A stretch of DNA of 64,000 bases, taken from assembly GCA_903934325.1 (NCBI GenBank), contig CAIZNH010000035.1, forward strand, positions 1-64,000, written 5' to 3'. The first letter of the stretch is position 1; every line of letters starts with the position of its first letter. Both the position numbers and the translations under genes were made by a program. Below the pieces are notes generated by a model. It worked only from the letters and a program-made list of their open reading frames with translations. It ran no database searches and had not been told where the DNA came from. The stretch comes from an uncultured Alphaproteobacteria bacterium (lineage in GTDB: Bacteria; Pseudomonadota; Alphaproteobacteria; Sphingomonadales; Sphingomonadaceae). Positions 58,654-64,000 of this stretch are shown here, piece by piece.

Positions 58654-60124
58654 GGGCGGCGAAGCGCTGGTCACCGCGCCCGCTGCGGGCGAGGGCGCTG
58701 CTGCGCCTGCGCCGCAGCCGGTGACCGAACCTGCGCTGCCTGCCGCCTCCCGTCCGGCCCCGCGCGCCAGCCTTGCGCGGCGCATGGGGCTGATTGCGGC
58801 GGGGTGGATTTTCGTCCTCCTGCTGGGCGGCGGCATCGCGCTTGAACGCACGCTCACCGCGCAGGTCGAAAGCAATTTCGACGAGCAGCTCGACTACATC
58901 CTCACCGCGATGATCGCCTCGGCCGAGATCGATGCGAGCGGCGAAGTCTATTTCTACCGCACGCTGGGCGACCAGCGCTTCCTCGAACCGGGCAGCGGGC
59001 TCTACTGGCAGATCAGCGGCGGCAGTTACGAGCCCTGGCCCTCGCGCAGCCTGTGGGACCGCACATTGAAGCTCCACGGGGTGGAGGCCAAGGGCGGCCA
59101 CTTCGACAGCGAGGTGCATTTCTACAACTCCGTCCAGTTCCCGGGCGAACCCTTGCGGATTGCCGAGCGCACCGTGATCCTGCCCGGCAGCGACACCCGC
59201 TGGACCTTTGCCGTGGCCAGCGCGACGGCGCAGATGGATTCGCAGATCGGACGGGTGCGGCTGATCCTGATCTGGAGCTTTGCGGTGCTGGGCCTTGGCC
59301 TGCTGGTGATGGCGCTGCTCCAGATCCGCTATGGCCTTCAGCCCCTGCGAAGGGTGCGCGCCGCGATCCAGAACCTGCGCACCACGGGCGCGAACCGCAT
59401 TGCCGAGCCGCTGCCGCTGGAAGTCCAGCCGCTGGTGGACGAGGTCAACGCGCTGCTCGAGCATACCGAGCGACAGGCCGAGGAGGCGCGCCGCCACGCG
59501 GGCAATCTCGCCCATGCCTTGAAGACCCCGCTGACCGTGCTCACCAACGCTGCCACCGCGCGCGCGCCTGATCTGGGCGATGCGGTGATGCGCGAGACCC
59601 GCACGATGCAGCGCCATGTCGATCACCACCTCGCCCGTGCCCGCGCGGTCGGGCGGCGGGCGGCTGGGCAGGCGCGCAGCAATGTCCGCCAGAGCGCCGA
59701 AGCCGTGCGCCGGGCGGTCGAGCGGCTCTATCCCGATGGCCGGCTCGACATCGCCGGCAGCCCCGCCGCAGAGGTCGCGATCGAGCGGCAGGATCTCGAC
59801 GAGATGCTCGGCAACCTGATCGAGAACGCGGCCAAGTATGGCGGAGGTTCGGTCTTCGTCACCATCGATCCGGAGGATGACAGCGCCGAGGCACGCGAGG
59901 GCGAATGCCTGATCTGGATCGAGGATGACGGCGCAGGCATCCCCGAGGCCGAGCGCATCCGCATCTTCGATCGCGGCGCGCGGCTCGATACGGGCAAGCC
60001 CGGCACCGGCCTTGGCCTTGCGATCGTACGCGACGTGGCGGAGATCTACGGCGGCTCGGTGACGCTGGGCACCAGCGAGGATCTCGGCGGGCTGCTCGTC
60101 GAACTGCGCCTGCCGCGTGCATGA
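58604..60124 (+). CDS. Sensor histidine kinase of the PhoQ/QseC type
   Basis: A kinase of up to 506 residues. Two membrane helices (about 63-80 and 223-245) bracket a periplasmic sensor domain, followed by HAMP-like and HisKA segments with His304 in NLAHALKTPLTVL. The ATPase domain has NLIENAAKYG (N box), EDDGAGIPEAE (G1) and TGLGLAIVRDVAEIYGG (G2). The GTG at 58604 overlaps the regulator gene by 50 bases and gives an Ala/Pro-rich 60-residue leader. A later start near 58784 is possible. Pairs with the preceding regulator. Confidence 0.9.
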   Translation: MASVTASTTPPKPRAPEGGEALVTAPAAGEGAAAPAPQPVTEPALPAASRPAPRASLARRMGLIAAGWIFVLLLGGGIALERTLTAQVESNFDEQLDYILTAMIASAEIDASGEVYFYRTLGDQRFLEPGSGLYWQISGGSYEPWPSRSLWDRTLKLHGVEAKGGHFDSEVHFYNSVQFPGEPLRIAERTVILPGSDTRWTFAVASATAQMDSQIGRVRLILIWSFAVLGLGLLVMALLQIRYGLQPLRRVRAAIQNLRTTGANRIAEPLPLEVQPLVDEVNALLEHTERQAEEARRHAGNLAHALKTPLTVLTNAATARAPDLGDAVMRETRTMQRHVDHHLARARAVGRRAAGQARSNVRQSAEAVRRAVERLYPDGRLDIAGSPAAEVAIERQDLDEMLGNLIENAAKYGGGSVFVTIDPEDDSAEAREGECLIWIEDDGAGIPEAERIRIFDRGARLDTGKPGTGLGLAIVRDVAEIYGGSVTLGTSEDLGGLLVELRLPRA

Positions 60125-60208
60125 TTTGCGAGAGCGCGCGAAGGGTTTTGCGCGCCGCTGCGTTATCCGTGCAATTAACCCGCCTGACCGAGCCGCCAGA
60201 GAGGCCCA

Positions 60209-60826
60209 TTGCGCGCAACCATGACCGCTAGCGGCGAGCCCCCCTTGGCGGCCGTGATGGCCGATGATGCCGCGCTGGTTGCCCGGCTGGCGGCCCGCGA
60301 TGCGGCGGGCTTGCGCGAGGTGATCGGGCGTCATGCGGCATCGCTCAACCGGATCGCCTATCGCATGGTGGGCGATACGCATGAGGCCGAGGATATTGTG
60401 CAGGAAGCGTGCTTGAGATTGTGGGACCATGCGCCGCGGCTGGCTGCGCGCCACCCTGCCGGAACGCCGGCGGGCGGGACGCTGCGCCTGTCGGGCTGGC
60501 TGGCGCGGGTGGTCACCAATCTGGCGATTGACCGGTTGCGCGCAGGTCGCCGCATCTCGGGCGAGGAGGTGCCGGAGCGGGCCGATGAGGCGCCGCTGGC
60601 CGATGCCGTGATTGCCGAAAATCAGGAGGCCGAAGCCACCCGCGCGCTGGTGATGGCCCTGCCGGACCGCCAGCGCGCTGCCATCGTGCTGACCTATTAC
60701 GAAGAGCTTCCGAATGCCGAGGCGGCCGCCGCGCTCGACATGAATATCAAGGCGTTCGAATCGCTGCTGCTGAGGGCCCGTGCGGCCCTGCGCAAGGCGT
60801 TTGCGGCGCAAGGAGATGCACGATGA
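60209..60826 (+). CDS. ECF-type RNA polymerase sigma factor
   Basis: A 205-residue sigma-70 family ECF factor. Region 2 is IAYRMVGDTHEAEDIVQEAC with LRLWDHAPRL. Region 4 is LPDRQRAAIVLTYYEELPNA followed by the helix-turn-helix AAAALDMNIKAFESLLLRAR. A TTG start with GAGAGG six bases upstream is used here; an ATG four codons later is the alternative. Its stop overlaps the next gene (ATGA), which encodes a membrane protein likely to be its anti-sigma factor. Confidence 0.92.
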   Translation: MRATMTASGEPPLAAVMADDAALVARLAARDAAGLREVIGRHAASLNRIAYRMVGDTHEAEDIVQEACLRLWDHAPRLAARHPAGTPAGGTLRLSGWLARVVTNLAIDRLRAGRRISGEEVPERADEAPLADAVIAENQEAEATRALVMALPDRQRAAIVLTYYEELPNAEAAAALDMNIKAFESLLLRARAALRKAFAAQGDAR

Positions 60827-61800
60827 GCGCCATGGACGATACCGACGGCGCACCCATCGCTCCCGGCACCCCGCTGGCGCGGGCGCTCGACGATATTGCG
60901 GTTCCCGCGCTTCCCGAAGGCTTTGCCGACAAGGTGCTGGCCGCCGCCGCCGTGCGTCCGGCCCCGCTGCCGGAATTGCGTCGTTCAGGCACCGGCTATG
61001 CGCGCGGCTGGCGGATCGGACGGCGCATCGCAATCGGCGTAGTCGGCTTCAGCGCACTTGCCACGGCGGCCGCGGCGACGGGCCTGCTCGAACGGGTCGG
61101 CCTGCCGGTGCCCTCGCCCGAGAAGGTGTGGGCGAGCATCACCGGATCGGAGAGCGCAGCAGCGGTCAAGCCCCCTGCCAAGCCCGCCGCCGTCCCCGCC
61201 GATGCCGTGCCTGCCGCGCTCGCGCCGGTGCGGATCGAAGGCGCGATCGACACGCCCGAGGAGCTGGGCGAGGCCTTCCGCCGGATCGACGAGGTGCGCG
61301 AAGGGCGCAGTGCGGCCCGCCGCCAGATGATCGAGCAGCGCATCGCCAAGGAAAAGGAGCGCCGCGCCGCTGCCGGTCTGCCGCTGCCCACGGCTGAACA
61401 GGAGGCCCGCATCCGCCAGCGGATCGACGCAGCCGAAGCCCGCCGCGAGGGGCTGATCGACAAGCGCCTCGAAGTCCGGCGCGACGAATTGCGCGGGCGG
61501 GTCGAGGCGGGCGAAGCGCTCACCCGCGAGGATATCGTGCGCCCGCTGCGCCAGGACCAGCGCGAGCTGCGCCAGCGCGACACAGTCGAGCGGCTCCGGC
61601 GGATGAACCCCGAACAGCGCCGCGCCGCGCTGCGCCGCCTGCCGCCCGAAGAACGCCGCGCCCTGATGGATACCTGGCAAAAGGTGCGCGCAGGACGGCA
61701 GGGCAATGGCACGCAAGCCGCGCCCGCAGCCGATCCTGCCGTTCCGGCCGAGCCCGCTCTGTCCCCATCCGGCACATCCGCTGTCGAACCGCCGCGCTGA
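60823..61800 (+). CDS. Putative anti-sigma / periplasmic sensor protein
   Basis: A 325-residue protein coupled to the ECF gene by ATGA. A cytoplasmic N-terminus (LARALDDIAVPALPEGFADK) is followed by one membrane helix at about 68-87. A long Arg/Glu-rich helical periplasmic part carries repeated ERR, RID and RLRR motifs and LRRLPPEERRALMDTW near residue 280. That last segment resembles the helical repeats of DUF3106-like or CnrX-type periplasmic sensors. The family is not certain; position and topology fit an anti-sigma factor that senses envelope or metal stress. Confidence 0.6.
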   Translation: MSAMDDTDGAPIAPGTPLARALDDIAVPALPEGFADKVLAAAAVRPAPLPELRRSGTGYARGWRIGRRIAIGVVGFSALATAAAATGLLERVGLPVPSPEKVWASITGSESAAAVKPPAKPAAVPADAVPAALAPVRIEGAIDTPEELGEAFRRIDEVREGRSAARRQMIEQRIAKEKERRAAAGLPLPTAEQEARIRQRIDAAEARREGLIDKRLEVRRDELRGRVEAGEALTREDIVRPLRQDQRELRQRDTVERLRRMNPEQRRAALRRLPPEERRALMDTWQKVRAGRQGNGTQAAPAADPAVPAEPALSPSGTSAVEPPR

Positions 61801-61927
61801 GTGAAAAAACGGCGCCGCGCGCGAAGGGCGCCCGCCACCTCGCCCGTTTCCTTGCTGTCACCCGCCGCACATCCCCGACGCGGCGGATGACAACCGCAAG
61901 ACGATGAAACGGATGAGGAATCTCGCC

Positions 61928-62485
61928 ATGATCAAACCCCGCATGATGCTCGCCACGCTCACCGCGCTGGCCCTCGCGCTGCCTGTCGCAGCGCAGGAAA
62001 AGACCCGCACCAAGACCTATGAAGGCCCCAATGTCGCCGGCAGCACGACCACCACGGTCGATCGCGATGCCGGCACCGCCAGCCGGACCCGCGAGGCGAC
62101 CAATCTCGCCACCGGCAACACCGCCAGCAGCAGCGCCCTGCGCCAGCGGACCGAGACCGGCGCCACGATCGACGTGACGCAGACCGGCCCCCGCGGCAAG
62201 TCGCGTACCCTTTCGGGCGAGCGCACCCGCACTGAGGGTGGATCGACCTTCACCGGCACCGCCACCGGTCGCGGCGGCGAGACCTACGGGCTTGCCGGCA
62301 GCCGCAGCCGTGACGGGCAGGGCAATTCGCAGGCCAGCCAGTCGGTCAGCAACAGCGCGGGCGAAGTGCTTGCCGCGCGTGATCGCACCACCACCCGCGC
62401 GGATGGCCAGGTGAGCCGCAACGTCACCAAGACCCGCGCGCCCGGCACCAAGCGCCCGCCGCGCATTCGCCGCCCGCGCGGCTGA
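61928..62485 (+). CDS. Secreted basic Ser/Thr/Arg-rich protein
   Basis: A 185-residue protein. The ATG at 61928 (MIKPRMMLATLTALALA) follows a GAGGA site and opens a signal peptide ending near PVAAQEK; an ATG at 61904 is in frame. The mature part is low-complexity, with repeated TGRGGE, SGERTRTEG and TRTKT-like segments and an Arg/Pro-rich end (KRPPRIRRPRG). I know no family function. It lies downstream of the ECF cluster and is followed by a terminator. Confidence 0.65.
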   Translation: MIKPRMMLATLTALALALPVAAQEKTRTKTYEGPNVAGSTTTTVDRDAGTASRTREATNLATGNTASSSALRQRTETGATIDVTQTGPRGKSRTLSGERTRTEGGSTFTGTATGRGGETYGLAGSRSRDGQGNSQASQSVSNSAGEVLAARDRTTTRADGQVSRNVTKTRAPGTKRPPRIRRPRG

Positions 62486-62600
62486 GGTTTGCAGCGCCCG
62501 CTTCTGGCGATGCGGCTCCGCCCGCTCAGCCCCCCCGAGAAGCTGGCGCGCAAGGCAGCGATGCGACGGCTGATCCGGGGGGACAGCCGACGCGTCGCTC

Positions 62601-62643
62601 GGGGGGCACGCAGTTTTTGACCCGGCTGCGTGCCCCCCTTTTT
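62601..62643 (+). terminator. Rho-independent terminator
   Basis: GGGGGGCACGCAG pairs with CTGCGTGCCCCCC around a loop of about 12 bases, followed by TTTTT. It ends the secreted basic-protein transcript, 116 bases after that stop codon. Confidence 0.9.
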
Positions 62644-62721
62644 GCGGATCCGGTTCACGCCCGGTTCACGGCTTCCAAGCGATTGAAAACGCCAGTTTCA
62701 CATATGTTGGAGGCGGAAGCG

Positions 62722-63156
62722 ATGCGGTGTGCAGGGGCAGGTGTGCTGATCCTCGCGCTCGGCCTTGGTGCCTGCGCTTCGCCCGATGGCAGCCTTGCCG
62801 GGCAACGCACCGTTTTCAGCAATCCCTTTGTGCCGCCGGTGATTGACCAGCGCGGGATCGGCCCGGGCTGCGAGGTCGACGCGCGGGAGGGTTCACTCTG
62901 CACCAGCGGCGGTCTGGTCTATCCCGGACGCGGGCGCGTGGCGCTGCTGCCCACGGGCGAGCTTGTGCGCCTCAACCGCGCCGAGCGCCGGTTTCTGAGG
63001 GACCGCGCCGATGCGCTCCAAGCGCAAGCCGATATCCGCGAGGCGCTCGCCAATGGCACCCCGCTGCCGCCGGGCTCGCCCGCCTTGCCGCGCGGGCAGG
63101 GCAATCCTGCGCCGCCGCCGCCGCCCGAGCCTCCGGTGCAGGACGATACGCCCTGA
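62722..63156 (+). CDS. Small lipoprotein with Pro-rich tail
   Basis: A 144-residue lipoprotein (lipobox LGAC, Cys18). The start at 62722 has a GGAGGCGG ribosome site. The mature protein has a few conserved-looking Cys residues (GPGCEVDAREGSLC) that may form a disulfide, a short charged helix (RAERRFLRDRADALQAQADI) and a Pro-rich tail. No recognised family. It stands alone, with a terminator upstream and the convergent chorismate mutase gene downstream. Confidence 0.65.
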   Translation: MRCAGAGVLILALGLGACASPDGSLAGQRTVFSNPFVPPVIDQRGIGPGCEVDAREGSLCTSGGLVYPGRGRVALLPTGELVRLNRAERRFLRDRADALQAQADIREALANGTPLPPGSPALPRGQGNPAPPPPPEPPVQDDTP

Positions 63157-63165
63157 CAGGACGGA

Positions 63166-63486
63166 TCAGCCGCCGCGCGCCTTTTCGTGGTGGCGGATCA
63201 CTTCTTCGATGATGAAGCGCAGGAACTTCTCGGAGAATTCCGGATCCAAATCCGCATCTTCCGAAAGCTTGCGCAGCCGCGCGATCTGGCGCGCCTCGCG
63301 ATCGGGATCGGCGGGGGGCAAAGTGGCCTTCGCCTTGTACTCGCCCACGGCCTGGGTGATGCGGAACCGCTCTGCCAGAATGTGGATCAGCGCGGCATCG
63401 ATATTGTCGATGCTTTTGCGAAAGCCGGCCAGCACCGGATCGGGCTGTCCGCCATGGTCGGACGAGGGTTGCGTTTCCTGAGACAT
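63166..63486 (-). CDS. Chorismate mutase (AroQ class)
   Basis: A 106-residue all-helical AroQ-type mutase converting chorismate to prephenate for Phe and Tyr synthesis. The pattern FRKSIDNIDAALIHILAERF, then AVGEYKA and a third helix with EFSEKFLRFIIEEVIRHHEK fits the class; the conserved Arg, Asp and Lys positions are kept. The ATG at 63486 is favoured; an ATG 36 bases upstream gives a longer N-terminus. Divergent from ispB. Confidence 0.88.
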   Translation of the reverse strand: MSQETQPSSDHGGQPDPVLAGFRKSIDNIDAALIHILAERFRITQAVGEYKAKATLPPADPDREARQIARLRKLSEDADLDPEFSEKFLRFIIEEVIRHHEKARGG

Positions 63487-63554
63487 TGCGCGCGAAACTA
63501 GCAGCAATTCTGCGCTTGCCAAGCACGGCGGGCGCGCCCTACAGCCCGCAGGAT

Positions 63555-64000
63555 ATGACGGCCGATGTCATTCCCCTGCCGCGCAAGGCTCCGACGCTCG
63601 ATCCCATGCTTGCGCTGACCGCGCCGGGCATGAATTCGGTCAATGCCGTGATCCTTGACCGGATGCAGAGCGAAATCCCGCTGATCCCGCGCCTTGCCGG
63701 GCACCTGATCTCGGGCGGCGGCAAGCGTCTGCGCCCGATGCTGACTTTGGCGGGGGCAGAACTGGTCGGCTATCAGGGCACGCGCCACCACAAGCTCGCC
63801 GCGGCGGTCGAATTCATCCACACCGCCACCCTGCTGCATGATGATGTGGTGGACGGCAGCGAGCTGCGGCGCGGGAAGGCCGCGGCCAATATCATCTTCG
63901 GCAATCCGGCCACCGTGCTGGTCGGCGATTTCCTGTTCAGCCGCGCCTTTGAACTGATGACCGAGGACGGCTCCTTGAAGGTGCTCTCGATCCTTAGCCG
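63555..64000 (+). CDS. ispB: Polyprenyl (octaprenyl/decaprenyl) diphosphate synthase, partial
   Basis: The first 148 residues of a trans-prenyltransferase, cut by the window end. After SGGGKRLRPMLTLAGA comes the first aspartate-rich motif LLHDDVVDGSELRRG, with Asp96 and Asp97 followed by VVD. This is the substrate-binding site of long-chain synthases for the ubiquinone side chain. The second DDxxD motif lies beyond the window. An AGGAT ribosome site precedes the ATG. In sphingomonads the usual product is the ten-unit chain of ubiquinone-10. Confidence 0.92.
   Translation, partial: MTADVIPLPRKAPTLDPMLALTAPGMNSVNAVILDRMQSEIPLIPRLAGHLISGGGKRLRPMLTLAGAELVGYQGTRHHKLAAAVEFIHTATLLHDDVVDGSELRRGKAAANIIFGNPATVLVGDFLFSRAFELMTEDGSLKVLSILS

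Noticed and set aside
58592-61033. Minus-strand frame of 813 codons across the kinase, ECF and partner genes
   Set aside because: Spans three real genes on the opposite strand; Arg-rich shadow frame.

Overview
GC-rich (about two thirds G+C) chromosomal DNA of an alphaproteobacterium. The best fit is Sphingomonadales, probably Erythrobacteraceae. The grounds are the carotenoid ketolase/hydroxylase pair crtW-crtZ, the alphaproteobacterial F1-ATPase inhibitor zeta subunit (DUF1476), a DUF6456 protein, two large TonB-dependent receptors, an OprO/OprP-type porin and a compact chromosomal virB cluster. This placement is inference from gene content; there is no rRNA in the window. I see no transposase, integrase, prophage or CRISPR array.

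Layout. 1-5.3 kb: a ferric-iron ABC transporter (permease on minus, ATPase and lipoprotein binding protein on plus, with a Fur-like box), ferredoxin-NADP reductase and a small secreted protein. 5.4-8.3 kb: acyl-CoA dehydrogenase, SDR and aldo/keto reductase. 8.4-14.4 kb: an atypical response regulator, a 25-bp inverted-repeat pair, a TonB receptor with a partner lipoprotein, and a TPR protein. 14.6-22.5 kb: virB1-2-3-4-6-9-10-11, tightly overlapping and without virB5, virB7, virB8 or virD4. 22.6-26.3 kb: ppk-ppx for polyphosphate. 26.3-27.3 kb: queuosine precursor transporter and tRNA-Arg(UCU).

27.4-39.4 kb: a catabolic or uptake locus centred on a GntR/FCD regulator. Minus arm: cysteine hydrolase, CoA transferase, HyuB, HyuA and an HMG-CoA-lyase-like enzyme. 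Plus arm: an Asp/Glu-racemase-fold protein, two related NTF2-like proteins and a TonB receptor. Each arm has its own perfect TTGTATACAA palindrome, so the locus looks like one regulon. The combination does not match a complete pathway I can name, and the racemase homologue lacks both catalytic cysteines. This is the best candidate here for an undescribed metabolic system.

39.4-49 kb: a Nudix hydrolase; a putative small RNA with a sigma-54-type promoter and a strong terminator; grxD, bolA, zeta inhibitor, quinone oxidoreductase, leuD, a small membrane protein and leuC; a thioesterase; crtW-crtZ for astaxanthin-type carotenoids; a VOC protein; and a porin preceded by a three-repeat Pho box. 49-64 kb: tRNA-Pro(GGG), yajC-secD-secF, a glycosyltransferase, an XRE regulator, a DUF6456 protein, the ABC-F ATPase uup with an 11-bp tandem repeat inside its coding region, a SIMPL protein, a PepSY-like protein with a two-component system, an ECF sigma factor with its membrane partner, small secreted proteins, chorismate mutase and the start of ispB.

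Phosphate recurs as a theme: polyphosphate metabolism, the OprO/P porin with a Pho box, and Pho-like half-sites before the TonB-receptor lipoprotein. That link is inferred from sequence motifs only.
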